NCBI GenBank assembly: GCA_024642005.1
Contig: JAHECA010000006.1
Coordinates: forward strand, 1 to 64,000
Direction of reading: 5' to 3'
Source of the DNA: Robiginitalea sp.
GTDB lineage: Bacteria > Bacteroidota > Bacteroidia > Flavobacteriales > Flavobacteriaceae
DNA: 64,000 nt
Shown here in pieces: positions 7,445-16,299 of this stretch. Position 1 is the first letter of the stretch, and the number at the start of each line of letters is the position of its first letter. The notes beneath the pieces were generated by a model, which worked only from the letters and a program-made list of their open reading frames with translations, had not been told where the DNA came from and did no database searches. The position numbers were made by a program, and so were the translations under genes.

Positions 7445-8578
7445 GTGACCACATTCAGCCTGGAACATACCGATCTCCGCACCAAGGCCCGCGCCGGGGT
7501 TTTGCAGACCGCCCACGGGCCGGTGCAAACCCCCATCTTCATGCCTGTGGGCACGGCGGGCACGGTAAAGGGCGTGCACCAGCGCGAACTGCGCCAAGAC
7601 ATCGATCCCGATATCATTCTGGGGAACACCTACCACCTCTACTTGCGCCCCGGGACGGCCATTCTGGAGGCTGCCGGGGGCCTGCACGCCTTTATGGGGT
7701 GGAACGGCCCTATCCTTACCGACAGCGGGGGTTACCAGGTGTATTCCCTGGCCGGTACCCGGAAAATCAAGGAAGAGGGAGTCAAATTCCAGTCGCATAT
7801 AGACGGGTCGCGCCACCTGTTTACCCCTGAACGGGTCATGGAGATTCAGCGGAGCATCGGGGCCGACATCATCATGGCCTTTGACGAGTGCACGCCTTAT
7901 CCCTGCGACTATAGCTACGCCCAGCGCTCCATGCACATGACCCACCGCTGGCTCGACCGCTGCCTGGTCCACCTGCAGCAGGCACCCCCTCGTTACGGGT
8001 ACGAGCAGCTGTTCTTTCCCATCGTGCAGGGATCTGTCTACACCGACCTGCGCAAACAATCGGCCGAAACCATCGCCGCTGCCGGCGCCCCGGGCAATGC
8101 CATCGGCGGGCTTTCCGTGGGCGAACCGGCCGAGGAGATGTACGAAATGGCCGAGGCGGTCTGCGACATTTTGCCGGCCGACAAACCCCGGTACCTTATG
8201 GGGGTGGGCACACCCATCAATATTTTGGAGAACATCGCCCTGGGGGTCGACATGTTCGACTGCGTGATGCCCACCCGCAACGCACGAAACGGCATGCTCT
8301 TTACCAGCGAGGGCACCATCAACATCAAGAACAAAAAGTGGGAGGCCGACTTTTCGCCCCTGGACCCGGCAGGCTATACTTTTGTTGATACCGAATACTC
8401 AAAAGCCTACCTGAGGCATTTGTTCGCCGCCAATGAGTATCTTGGGAAACAGATTGCCACCCTCCACAACCTGGGCTTTTACCTCTGGTTGGTGCGGGAG
8501 GCCCGACGCCGCATCCTCGACGGCAGCTTTGCCGACTGGAAGGACCGTATGGTGAAACAAATGGACAACCGCCTGTAG
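7445..8578 (+). CDS. tgt: tRNA-guanine transglycosylase (zinc site degenerate)
   Basis: Tgt exchanges guanine 34 of GUN-anticodon tRNAs for preQ1 during queuosine synthesis. The 377-residue TIM-barrel protein has the active-site aspartates in TDSGGYQV and GVDMFDCVMPTR, and the signature MPVGTAGTVKG near the N-terminus. The usual C-x-C-x2-C...H zinc cluster before the C-terminal helix is absent: the segment following KWEADFSPLD has no cysteine, while the flanking YSKAYLRHLF and LHNLGFY are conserved. GTG 7445 is chosen because ATG 7409 precedes the TATCTTTG promoter box. lptF starts one base after the stop, suggesting an operon. Confidence 0.92.
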   Translation: MTTFSLEHTDLRTKARAGVLQTAHGPVQTPIFMPVGTAGTVKGVHQRELRQDIDPDIILGNTYHLYLRPGTAILEAAGGLHAFMGWNGPILTDSGGYQVYSLAGTRKIKEEGVKFQSHIDGSRHLFTPERVMEIQRSIGADIIMAFDECTPYPCDYSYAQRSMHMTHRWLDRCLVHLQQAPPRYGYEQLFFPIVQGSVYTDLRKQSAETIAAAGAPGNAIGGLSVGEPAEEMYEMAEAVCDILPADKPRYLMGVGTPINILENIALGVDMFDCVMPTRNARNGMLFTSEGTINIKNKKWEADFSPLDPAGYTFVDTEYSKAYLRHLFAANEYLGKQIATLHNLGFYLWLVREARRRILDGSFADWKDRMVKQMDNRL

Positions 8579-8579
8579 C

Positions 8580-9662
8580 ATGCTGACCATCATAGACCGC
8601 TACATACTGAAGAAATACCTGCTCACCTTCGCGATGATGCTGCTGCTGTTCGTGCCCATCGGCATTATGCTGAACCTGGCCGAACAGATCGGGAAGATGA
8701 TAGACAATGAGGCACCCCTGCCCGAGATTATTGAGTACTATGTCTACTTTACGATCTATATCGGCAGCCTGCTTTTCCCCATCTTCCTGTTTTTGTCGAT
8801 CATCTTTTTCACCTCCAAGATGGCCAACAACACCGAAATCGTGGCCATTCTGAGCTCCGGGGTTTCCTTCGGGCGTTTCCTTCAGCCTTATTGGGTCGGG
8901 GCTTCCATTATCGCCATCCTCATGTTTGCCATGGGGATGTTTATCGTGCCCTCGGCCAGCAAGGGCTACAACGAATTCAACTACAAATACCTCAAAAAGG
9001 GCAAGCAAGACCGGGTTACCAGCAACATATTCAACCAGATGGGCGACAACGACTACCTCTATGTGAGCAGCTTCGACCCGGCCCGTCAGATCGGCTACAA
9101 TTTCAGCTACGAACATTTCGGTGACGACGGCCAGCTGGAATACAAGATCACAGCGGCCAACATCCGCTGGATACCCAACGACAGCGTCTTCAGGCTCACC
9201 ACGGTAACCCGGCGCAACCTGCGAGGGGAAACCGAATTTGTGCAAACCCGGCGCATGCTCGACACGGTTTTTGCCTTCCAGCTCGAAGACCTCACCCCGG
9301 TATCGTATGTGGCCGAGACCAAGAACCTTTTCGAGCTAAACCAATTCATCAAAGACCAGAAGCGCAAGGGGGCTTCGAATGTGACCACCTTTGTACTTGT
9401 AAAATACAAGCGTTGGGCCCTGCCGGTAACGGCCTTCGTTCTCACCATTATCGGGGTGGCCGTATCGTCCATGAAGCGGCGGGGCGGCATGGGGGTAAAC
9501 CTGGCCTTCGGCATTGCTGTGGCCTTCCTCTATATCTTTATGGACAAGGTGTTTGGGACCCTTGCCCAGCAGTCGGGCTTTTCGCCCCTGCTGGCAGTGG
9601 TCATCCCCAACCTGGTGTTCGGGTTCATCGGCATCTACCTGCTGCAGCAGGCCAAACGCTGA
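8580..9662 (+). CDS. LptF/LptG-family permease
   Basis: The 360-residue inner-membrane protein has about three transmembrane helices at each end (roughly 15-110 and 275-355) flanking a periplasmic beta-rich domain, the YjgP/YjgQ (LptF/LptG) architecture. With LptB and LptC this permease extracts lipopolysaccharide from the inner membrane for transport to the cell surface. Which of the two paralogues it is cannot be fixed without comparison. It begins one base after the tgt stop codon. Confidence 0.88.
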   Translation: MLTIIDRYILKKYLLTFAMMLLLFVPIGIMLNLAEQIGKMIDNEAPLPEIIEYYVYFTIYIGSLLFPIFLFLSIIFFTSKMANNTEIVAILSSGVSFGRFLQPYWVGASIIAILMFAMGMFIVPSASKGYNEFNYKYLKKGKQDRVTSNIFNQMGDNDYLYVSSFDPARQIGYNFSYEHFGDDGQLEYKITAANIRWIPNDSVFRLTTVTRRNLRGETEFVQTRRMLDTVFAFQLEDLTPVSYVAETKNLFELNQFIKDQKRKGASNVTTFVLVKYKRWALPVTAFVLTIIGVAVSSMKRRGGMGVNLAFGIAVAFLYIFMDKVFGTLAQQSGFSPLLAVVIPNLVFGFIGIYLLQQAKR

Positions 9663-9712
9663 CCCGGTGCACCAAAAAAGGAAAAGGCCGCGGGCCATTG
9701 CCGAATATCTCC

Positions 9713-9720
9713 TATCTTTG
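9713..9720 (+). promoter_or_regulatory. -7 promoter element of accA
   Basis: TATCTTTG matches TAnnTTTG, 29 bases upstream of the accA start; a TTG at 9698-9700 is closer than the usual spacing. Confidence 0.5.
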
Positions 9721-9749
9721 CCCCGCTGACAGCTAATTCTTGACCCTCC

Positions 9750-10703
9750 ATGGAATACCTGGATTTTGAACTCCCCATCAAAGAACTGGAAGAACAGTTG
9801 GATAAATGCCAGCTCATCGGCGAAGAGAGCGACGTAGACGTAACCGAGACCTGCAAGCAGATCGAAAAGAAACTGGAGGAGACCCGCAAGGAGATCTTCA
9901 AGAACCTGACGCCCTGGCAACGGGTACAGCTCTCGCGCCACCCCAGCCGCCCCTACACCATGGATTATGTCCGCGCCATCTGCGGGGAATCCTGGCTGGA
10001 GCTGCACGGCGACCGCACCGTGAAAGACGACAAGGCCATGATCGGGGGCCTGGGCAAGATCGGCGACCAGAGCTATATGTTCATAGGCCAGCAAAAAGGC
10101 TACAATACCAAAACGCGCCAGTTCCGGAATTTCGGGATGGCCAACCCGGAAGGCTACCGCAAGGCCCTGCGCCTGATGAAGTCGGCCGAGAAATTCGGCC
10201 TGCCGGTGGTTTCCTTTATCGATACCCCCGGGGCCTACCCCGGCATCGAGGCTGAAGAGCGGGGGCAGGGCGAGGCTATTGCACGCAACATTCTGGAGAT
10301 GACCCGCCTGAAGGTTCCCATTATCGTGGTGATCCTCGGGGAAGGCGCCTCGGGAGGCGCGCTGGGCATCGGCGTTGGCGACCGGGTGCTCATGCTTGAG
10401 AATACCTGGTATTCGGTTATTTCACCCGAGTCGTGCTCGTCCATTCTCTGGCGCAGCTGGGAATACAAAGAACAGGCTGCCGATGCCCTGAAACTCACGG
10501 CCACCGACATGAAAAAGCTCAGGCTTATCGACGAGATCGTTAAGGAGCCAGTGGGCGGTGCCCACAGCAACCGGGAGAAGGCTTTTGAGATCGTGAAGAA
10601 CAAGATTGCAAAGCACTTTCAGGAACTCGAAAAGTTATCACCAAAAGAACTGGTGGCCCAGCGCATGGATAAATACCTCTCCATGGGCGTTTACAAGGAG
10701 TAG
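9750..10703 (+). CDS. accA: Acetyl-CoA carboxylase carboxyltransferase subunit alpha
   Basis: AccA with AccD transfers the carboxyl group from biotin on BCCP to acetyl-CoA, making malonyl-CoA for fatty-acid synthesis. The 317 residues begin with [15 protein letters not shown], contain [16 protein letters not shown] and the crotonase-fold core [18 protein letters not shown] and [17 protein letters not shown] (oxyanion-hole glycines). Length is typical and the start is standard. It has its own TATCTTTG promoter, and 158 bases separate it from dnaB. Confidence 0.96.
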   Translation: MEYLDFELPIKELEEQLDKCQLIGEESDVDVTETCKQIEKKLEETRKEIFKNLTPWQRVQLSRHPSRPYTMDYVRAICGESWLELHGDRTVKDDKAMIGGLGKIGDQSYMFIGQQKGYNTKTRQFRNFGMANPEGYRKALRLMKSAEKFGLPVVSFIDTPGAYPGIEAEERGQGEAIARNILEMTRLKVPIIVVILGEGASGGALGIGVGDRVLMLENTWYSVISPESCSSILWRSWEYKEQAADALKLTATDMKKLRLIDEIVKEPVGGAHSNREKAFEIVKNKIAKHFQELEKLSPKELVAQRMDKYLSMGVYKE

Positions 10704-10772
10704 CTGCCTCACCCCCGGCACCTTACCCGGAAAAGGACGAGAAAATTCCCGATATCAACAGAAAATCGTAAC

Positions 10773-10808
10773 TTATCAACAGGAGTGTTGTGGATTACCG
10801 GTGAATAA
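10773..10808. promoter_or_regulatory. DnaA-box-like cluster upstream of dnaB
   Basis: Three 9-mers each differ by one base from TTATNCACA: TTATCAACA (10773-10781, plus), TAATCCACA (10797-10789, minus) and TTATTCACC (10808-10800, minus). A related atatcaacag lies at 10752-10761. The cluster is 55 bases from the dnaB start, so DnaA control of dnaB or chance enrichment are the options. Confidence 0.35.
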
Positions 10809-10848
10809 CCCGGCCAACGCCGCTTCTGTTAACTCACGGGTAATTCCC

Positions 10849-10856
10849 TACTTTTA
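10849..10856 (+). promoter_or_regulatory. Possible -7 element of dnaB
   Basis: TACTTTTA differs from TAnnTTTG in the last base. It ends 5 bases before the dnaB ATG, which would give an almost leaderless message if used. Confidence 0.3.
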
Positions 10857-10861
10857 GCCTC

Positions 10862-12415
10862 ATGGAACAATCGAGCCCCCTGGCCGGTCACAAAATCGGA
10901 AGATCCCCTGTAATTCCGCTGGAAAGAGGTAAAATACCTCCACAAGCGGTTGATTTAGAGGAAGTTGTGCTCGGGGCCATGATGATCGACAAAAAGGGGG
11001 TCGACGAGGTGATCGACATCCTGCACCCCGACGCCTTCTACAAGGAGGCCCACCGCCACATCTACGAGGCCATCTTTAAACTGTTCGAATCGTCAGAACC
11101 GGTCGATTTATTAACCGTTTCGGCCCAACTCAAACAGGATCAGCGCCTCGAGCAGGCGGGAGGCGATTTTTACCTGATCAAACTCACCCAGAAAGTGGCC
11201 TCTTCGGCCCACATCGAGTTCCACGCCCGCATCATTTTACAGAAGTACATTCAGCGCGAACTCATCAAAATATCCAGCGAGATCATCGAGGAGGCCTACG
11301 AAGATGCCACCGACGTGTTCGACCTGCTCGACAACGCCGAGTCCAAGCTCTACGAGGTTACCCAGGGCAACCTGAAGCGCTCGGCCGAAACGGCCCAGAA
11401 CCTGGTGATGCTGGCCAAGCGGAAGATCGAGGAAATCTCCAACAAGGAGGGCCTGAGCGGCATCCCCTCGGGCTTCGACAAGCTCGATAAGCTCACCTCG
11501 GGCTGGCAGCCCAGCGACCTGATTATCGTGGCGGCCCGTCCCGGGATGGGAAAAACGGCCCTTACCCTTTCCATGGCGCGGAACATCGCAGTGAACGCGA
11601 ACCTCCCCGTGGCCTTTTTCTCCCTTGAAATGTCTTCGGTGCAGCTCATTACGCGCCTTATTTCGTCTGAAACCGGCCTCTCTTCCGAGAAGCTGCGCAC
11701 CGGACGGCTTGAAAAGCATGAATGGGAGCAGCTTAACGTAAAGGTGAAGGCCCTGGAAAAGGCCCCGCTCTTTATAGACGACACCCCCTCACTTTCGATT
11801 TTCGACCTGCGGGCCAAGGCACGCCGCCTGGCCTCCCAGCACAAGATCAGGCTTATCGTGATCGACTACCTCCAACTGATGACCGGGGGCGCCAGCCAGA
11901 AAGGCGGCAACCGCGAGCAGGAAATATCTACTATATCGCGTAACCTGAAGGCCCTGGCCAAGGAGCTGGACGTACCGGTGATTGCCCTGTCGCAGCTCTC
12001 GCGGGCCGTGGAGACCCGGGGCGGCAGCAAGCGGCCCATCCTTTCCGACCTTCGTGAATCGGGTGCCATCGAACAGGATGCCGACATCGTCTCTTTCATC
12101 TACCGCCCGGAATACTATAAAATAGACGAGTGGGATGACGAGGAGCGCACCCCCACCCAGGGGCAGGCCGAGTTCATCGTGGCCAAGCACCGCAACGGCG
12201 GGCTCGATAATATTAGGTTAAAGTTCATTGCCCAGCTCGGTAAATTTGATAATTTGGATGACTTTGATTCTCCGTTCGAGTTTCAGTCCAAGATGAATGC
12301 CGAAGGAGAGAACCCGTTTGTTGCCCGCGAATTCCCATCGGCCGACCAGGCCTTCGGCAGCGCGATGAACGATCTTCCCGAGGCGGAGCCGGATGACGAT
12401 GACGTACCCTTCTGA
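10862..12415 (+). CDS. dnaB: Replicative DNA helicase DnaB
   Basis: DnaB is the hexameric ATP-driven helicase that unwinds DNA at the fork and recruits primase. The 517-residue protein has the N-terminal helical domain (about 30-130, PPQAVDLEEVVLGAMM) and the RecA-like C-terminal domain with Walker A ARPGMGKTAL (about 224-233), Walker B LIVIDYLQLM and the DLRESGAIEQDAD segment. There is no intein. The 3' end overlaps the next gene by up to 23 bases. DnaA-box-like sites lie upstream. Confidence 0.97.
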   Translation: MEQSSPLAGHKIGRSPVIPLERGKIPPQAVDLEEVVLGAMMIDKKGVDEVIDILHPDAFYKEAHRHIYEAIFKLFESSEPVDLLTVSAQLKQDQRLEQAGGDFYLIKLTQKVASSAHIEFHARIILQKYIQRELIKISSEIIEEAYEDATDVFDLLDNAESKLYEVTQGNLKRSAETAQNLVMLAKRKIEEISNKEGLSGIPSGFDKLDKLTSGWQPSDLIIVAARPGMGKTALTLSMARNIAVNANLPVAFFSLEMSSVQLITRLISSETGLSSEKLRTGRLEKHEWEQLNVKVKALEKAPLFIDDTPSLSIFDLRAKARRLASQHKIRLIVIDYLQLMTGGASQKGGNREQEISTISRNLKALAKELDVPVIALSQLSRAVETRGGSKRPILSDLRESGAIEQDADIVSFIYRPEYYKIDEWDDEERTPTQGQAEFIVAKHRNGGLDNIRLKFIAQLGKFDNLDDFDSPFEFQSKMNAEGENPFVAREFPSADQAFGSAMNDLPEAEPDDDDVPF

Positions 12416-13706
12416 CCAGACCCTCCTTGCCATACCCCTGCGTTCTAAACGCCTGATTTTACTGTTGGCTTTATTGCTCCTGGGCCTTGTGGCCCGGGCT
12501 TCCATGCTTTTGATCCCCATGGATGCCGAAAGCCAGGAAAACCACCTTAAGGCCTACGGCATTACCTATTGGGTGCTGAGCCAGCAGCAAAAGGTGCAGT
12601 GGCTGCTCAATTTCCGGGGCGGGTCGTTCCTGCTGCCCGACGGAGAGGCCATCCGCAACGAGTGTCGCATAAGGGGTGTTTCCTTCGAAGTGCTCAGCGA
12701 CGACCAGGCCAGGGGCATTCTGGAGCAGATCGCCAGCCCCTCCCAGAACCAGGAGGCGGTGATACTGGAAAAGGCCCCGCGCATTGCCGTGTATTCACCC
12801 AAAGGCAACCCGCCCTGGGACGACGCGGTAACCATGGTGCTCACCTATGCCGAAATCCCTTATGCTACGGTCTACGACGAGGAGGTGCTGGACGACAAGC
12901 TCGCCCTCTACGACTGGCTGCACCTGCACCACGAAGATTTTACGGGGCAGTACGGCAAGTTTTACGGTGCCTACCGGGCAGCGCCCTGGTATATCGAAGG
13001 CAAGCAGGAGGCCGAAGCCCTGGCCGCCCGGCTGGGCTACGCCAAGGTTTCGAAAGAGAAAGAGGCCGTTTCCCTGAAAATTCGGAACTACGTCATCGGG
13101 GGCGGCTTTATGTTTGCCATGTGCTCGGCCACCGACAGCTTTGACATCGCCCTGGCCGCTGAGGGGGTAGACATTTGCGAGCCCATGTTCGACGGCGACC
13201 CTTCCGATGCAAACTACCAGCAGCGGCTTAATTTTGCCAATACCTTCGCCTTTACGAATTTTATCCTGGAGCGCAACCCGCTCCGCTATGAGTTTTCGTC
13301 TATAGACACCACGGGCGACCGCGAAGACATCCCCCGGGAGTCTGATTACTTTTCCCTTATGGACTTCTCGGCCAAATGGGACCCTGTACCCACCATGCTC
13401 TGCCAGAACCACACCGCACTGGTCAAGGGCTTCATGGGGCAGACCACCGCCTTTACCCGCTCTCAGGTAAAACCCACTGTACTGGTGCTGGCCGAAAACA
13501 AGCTCAATGGGGAGGTCCGGTACCTGCACGGCATCAAGGGGCAGGGGTTCTTCACCTTTTACGGGGGGCACGACCCCGAAGACTACCAGCACCGGGTGGG
13601 CGACCCGAAGACCGAGCTCGAACTGCACCCGAACTCGCCGGGCTACCGGCTGATCTTAAACAACGTGCTGTTCCCTGCTGCCCGCCAGAAAAAACAGAAG
13701 ACTTAG
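12393..13706 (+). CDS. Exported protein of unknown function (often labelled asparagine synthetase B)
   Basis: This 437-residue protein has a hydrophobic segment (about residues 20-37, ILLLALLLLGLVARA) that may be a signal peptide, then a soluble domain with conserved-looking LHLHHEDFTGQYGKF, GGGFMFAMCSATDSFD and a C-terminal FFTFYGGHDPEDYQHR. Relatives in Flavobacteriaceae are, as far as I recall, deposited as asparagine synthetase B, but no N-terminal glutaminase cysteine and no SGGxDS ATP loop can be seen, so that name is not supported. The GGHD/CSATD parts recall class I glutamine amidotransferase-like folds only loosely. It overlaps the dnaB end by 23 bases (17 if ATG 12399 is used). Confidence 0.75.
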   Translation: MTMTYPSDQTLLAIPLRSKRLILLLALLLLGLVARASMLLIPMDAESQENHLKAYGITYWVLSQQQKVQWLLNFRGGSFLLPDGEAIRNECRIRGVSFEVLSDDQARGILEQIASPSQNQEAVILEKAPRIAVYSPKGNPPWDDAVTMVLTYAEIPYATVYDEEVLDDKLALYDWLHLHHEDFTGQYGKFYGAYRAAPWYIEGKQEAEALAARLGYAKVSKEKEAVSLKIRNYVIGGGFMFAMCSATDSFDIALAAEGVDICEPMFDGDPSDANYQQRLNFANTFAFTNFILERNPLRYEFSSIDTTGDREDIPRESDYFSLMDFSAKWDPVPTMLCQNHTALVKGFMGQTTAFTRSQVKPTVLVLAENKLNGEVRYLHGIKGQGFFTFYGGHDPEDYQHRVGDPKTELELHPNSPGYRLILNNVLFPAARQKKQKT

Positions 13707-14503
13707 AGCTGGGCCAGGAGTTGGCCCAGTACCCGTTCCACACCCTGCTCCTCGTTGCTGGCCGTGCGGTAGCGGGCTGCCCTGAGCACGTTGGGGTGTG
13801 CATTGGCCATGGCAAAGCTGTAGTCGGCCAGCTCGAGCATTTCCAGATCGTTGTTGAAGTCGCCGAACACCATGAGTTGTTCGCGCCCGATGCCGCGCTG
13901 GGCCATCAATTGCGACAGGGCATACCCCTTGTGGGCATCGGGGTGCGACACATCGACCCAATGGTTGCCCGACACCTTGATCTTCAGGGCGCCCTCCAGC
14001 TCGCGAAAGGCCGGATAGATAAATTTTTCAGAACTTTCGAAATGGTATATGGCCACCTTTAGAATGGGGTCATTCACGGCCTGCAGCTCAGGGGCGATAG
14101 CGTAGTCGGTGTAGTATTCCTTCAGCAGGGTCAGAAAGTCCTCGGAAACCCCGTCTACATAGGCGTTTCCGGCGGCGCATAGTACAGGGTGCGCCTGGTC
14201 TACTCCTGCAGCCCGGGTCAAAATTTCGGCCAAAAAGGCCCGGGGCAGGGGGGTAGTGAGCAGGGTTTGCCCCCTGTGGCGGATCATGGCGCCGTTTTCG
14301 GCTATGAAGACCAGCTCGTCGCTGATGGGCCCGAGCTTATCGGCCATGGAGTGGTACTGCCTCCCGCTGGCCGCCACCACTTCCACGCCTTTTCCCTTTA
14401 GGGCGTGGTACAGCTCGAAAAAGCGATCGCTTACCTCGTGACGGGCATTCAGCAGGGTACCATCCATGTCGGTTACCACCATTCTAATGTTGCTCAGGTC
14501 CAT
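13703..14503 (-). CDS. Cof-type HAD-IIB sugar-phosphate phosphatase
   Basis: The 266-residue protein belongs to the Cof/HAD-IIB hydrolases. It has the nucleophile motif VVTDMDGTLLN near residues 8-18, KGVEVVAASGRQ (motif II region), a cap domain in the middle, and HKGYALSQL plus MVFGDFNNDLEML carrying the motif III lysine and motif IV acids. Such enzymes dephosphorylate sugar phosphates, flavin or pyridoxal phosphates; the substrate is open. The start at 14503 (MDLSNIRM) is chosen because TACCTTTG (14529-14522) overlaps the upstream ATG. Its stop overlaps the stop of the convergent neighbour by 4 bases. Confidence 0.88.
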   Translation of the reverse strand: MDLSNIRMVVTDMDGTLLNARHEVSDRFFELYHALKGKGVEVVAASGRQYHSMADKLGPISDELVFIAENGAMIRHRGQTLLTTPLPRAFLAEILTRAAGVDQAHPVLCAAGNAYVDGVSEDFLTLLKEYYTDYAIAPELQAVNDPILKVAIYHFESSEKFIYPAFRELEGALKIKVSGNHWVDVSHPDAHKGYALSQLMAQRGIGREQLMVFGDFNNDLEMLELADYSFAMANAHPNVLRAARYRTASNEEQGVERVLGQLLAQL

Positions 14504-14521
14504 AGCTCCTCTTTTGGTGCA

Positions 14522-14529
14522 CAAAGGTA
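14522..14529 (-). promoter_or_regulatory. -7 promoter element of the HAD phosphatase gene
   Basis: TACCTTTG on the minus strand matches TAnnTTTG, 18 bases upstream of the chosen start. Confidence 0.5.
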
Positions 14530-14588
14530 TTTTTTATTCCTAACTTACCGGTGCGCCCCGGCGCAGAATTAATTGTATCGTAACGCCA

Positions 14589-15011
14589 ATGCCCTTTACC
14601 CAGCGCGAAATACGCCTCAGACCATACCCCAGGGGCTTCCACCTGATCACCGCCGAGGTGGTGGCCGCCCTGCCCGAATTGGGCTCGGTACGGGCTGGCC
14701 TGTTGCAGGTGTTTATCAAGCACACCTCGGCCAGTCTGACCGTAAATGAGAATGCCGACGCTACGGTGCGGGCCGACTTCGAGAGCCACTTCAACCATAT
14801 GGTGCCCGAAAACGCCACCTACTACCGCCACACCCTCGAAGGCCCTGACGACATGCCCGCCCACCTGAAGGCCGCCCTGCTGGGGCAGTCGGTACTCCTT
14901 CCGGTAAGCCGGGGCCGGCTTAACCTGGGAACCTGGCAGGGCATTTACCTTTGCGAGCACCGCGACGCGGCCGACGGACGCCGGCTGGTGCTTACCCTGC
15001 AGGGGGAATAA
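14589..15011 (+). CDS. YjbQ-family protein (UPF0047)
   Basis: The 140-residue protein is of the YjbQ/UPF0047 family, assigned in databases as secondary thiamine-phosphate synthase because E. coli YjbQ shows weak activity of that kind; the physiological role is unsettled. Visible family marks are VFIKHTSASLTVNENAD in the centre, FNHMVPENATYYRHTLEGPDDMPAH, and C-terminal GTWQGIYLCEHRD. Histidines in HTSAS, YRHT and CEHRD probably build the metal/active site. It stands alone on the plus strand and ends at a strong shared terminator. Confidence 0.88.
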   Translation: MPFTQREIRLRPYPRGFHLITAEVVAALPELGSVRAGLLQVFIKHTSASLTVNENADATVRADFESHFNHMVPENATYYRHTLEGPDDMPAHLKAALLGQSVLLPVSRGRLNLGTWQGIYLCEHRDAADGRRLVLTLQGE

Positions 15012-15040
15012 AAAAGCCCCGGCCGAGGGCCGGGGCTTTT
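15012..15040. terminator. Bidirectional terminator between yjbQ and rplT
   Basis: A 13-bp perfect stem (15012-15024 with 15028-15040) and 3-base loop, with A-run on the left and T-run on the right. It can end both the yjbQ transcript and the thrS-infC-rpmI-rplT transcript. Confidence 0.9.
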
Positions 15041-15063
15041 TAAGCGAGAAAGTTGAGATCTTG

Positions 15064-15408
15064 TTACTTGACCTTGTCCACGATGGCCTTGAAGGCCTCG
15101 GGGTGGTTCATGGCCAGGTCGGCCAGCACCTTGCGGTTGAGCTCGATGTGGTTGGCTTTTACCTGCCCCATGAACTGGGAATAGGACATTCCGTGCAGGC
15201 GGGCTCCGGCATTAATCCGGGCAATCCACAGGGCGCGGAAGTTGCGTTTCTTGGTGCGGCGGTCGCGGTAGGCATATACCATGGCCTTCTCGACCGCGTT
15301 TTTGGCTACTGTCCAGACGTTCTTGCGACGTCCGAAGAAGCCTTTTGCTTGCTTCATCACCTTTTTTCTGCGGGCTCTTGAAGCGACTGAATTTACTGAT
15401 CTTGGCAT
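15064..15408 (-). CDS. rplT: 50S ribosomal protein L20
   Basis: L20 is an early-binding 23S rRNA protein of the large subunit. The 114 residues show the typical [28 protein letters not shown] opening split across basic clusters, [27 protein letters not shown], and length is standard. In E. coli L20 also represses its own operon; no such operator was identified here. It is the last gene of the thrS-infC-rpmI-rplT operon, 93 bases after rpmI. Confidence 0.98.
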   Translation of the reverse strand: MPRSVNSVASRARRKKVMKQAKGFFGRRKNVWTVAKNAVEKAMVYAYRDRRTKKRNFRALWIARINAGARLHGMSYSQFMGQVKANHIELNRKVLADLAMNHPEAFKAIVDKVK

Positions 15409-15501
15409 TGTGTTTTTGTTTTTTTTGTAGCAGGCGTCCCCTTTGTTTCGGGGTACTTTTATGGGCCTGACTCCAGGGTTAAACTTCTACCGGCTGCGGG
15501 C

Positions 15502-15699
15502 TTATTTCAACCGCAGCTGCTCCATGATTCCCGACTCATCGGCCTTGCTTACCAAGGTGCTATGGGTCAGGCGGAGCTTGCGCTTGGTCGACTTTTTGGT
15601 CAAGATGTGGCTTTTGTAAGCGTGCTTTCTCTTGATCTTTCCACTGCCGGTGAGCTTGAATCGCTTCTTGGCACTGGATTTGGTCTTCATCTTAGGCAT
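15502..15699 (-). CDS. rpmI: 50S ribosomal protein L35
   Basis: L35 is a small basic large-subunit protein. The 65 residues [14 protein letters not shown], the [15 protein letters not shown] stretch and the final QLRLK are typical. It lies between infC (42 bases upstream) and rplT, the conserved order of the IF3 operon. Confidence 0.97.
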   Translation of the reverse strand: MPKMKTKSSAKKRFKLTGSGKIKRKHAYKSHILTKKSTKRKLRLTHSTLVSKADESGIMEQLRLK

Positions 15700-15741
15700 T
15701 GTCTCGCTTGTTAATTGATTTATAGATCCGCTTTCTCGCGT

Positions 15742-16299
15742 TTATTTTTTGTTGGCTTTGGGAGCCAGGAACATGGTCATCCGCTTGCCTTCCAGCTTGG
15801 GCATCTGCTCCACCTTTCCGTAGTCTTCCAGGTCCTGGGCCAGTCGGAGCAACAAAATCTCCCCCTGTTCCTTGTACACGATCGAGCGCCCCTTGAAGAA
15901 AACGTAAGCCTTTAATTTGGCGCCTTCCTTCAGGAATTTCTCGGCGTGCTTCTTTTTAAAATCGTAATCGTGGTCGTCTGTCTGAGGGCCGAACCGGATT
16001 TCCTTCACCACCACCTTTGTAGCCTTGGCCTTGATGACCTTGTCGCGCTTTTTCTGCTCGTACAGGAACTTTTTGTAGTCCATGATCTTGCAGACCGGCG
16101 GTTCGGCCGTAGGCGAAATCTCTACCAGATCCAGTCCGAGCTCTTCAGCTTTCGCAAGGGCTTCTCGGGTATTGTAAACTCCCATTTCCACATTATCCCC
16201 CACCAGGCGAACCTTGGGTACCGAGATTTTGTCATTGATATTGTGCGGGGTCTTGTTTTCCCGCTGTGGCTGGGGCCTGAATCTTCTACGTAGGGCTAT
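15742..16299 (-). CDS. infC: Translation initiation factor IF-3 (AUA start codon)
   Basis: IF-3 binds the 30S subunit, blocks premature 50S joining and proofreads the start codon. The family N-terminus ([14 protein letters not shown], then [18 protein letters not shown]) is encoded in frame up to a TAA stop at 16305-16303. Between that stop and the internal GTG at 16203 there is no ATG, GTG or TTG. The codon aligning with the family start is ATA at 16299-16297, giving 185 residues. A start at GTG 16203 would delete most of the N-terminal domain. A rare start codon is the known basis of IF3 autoregulation (AUU in E. coli infC). thrS ends 17 bases upstream. Confidence 0.93.
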   Translation of the reverse strand: MALRRRFRPQPQRENKTPHNINDKISVPKVRLVGDNVEMGVYNTREALAKAEELGLDLVEISPTAEPPVCKIMDYKKFLYEQKKRDKVIKAKATKVVVKEIRFGPQTDDHDYDFKKKHAEKFLKEGAKLKAYVFFKGRSIVYKEQGEILLLRLAQDLEDYGKVEQMPKLEGKRMTMFLAPKANKK

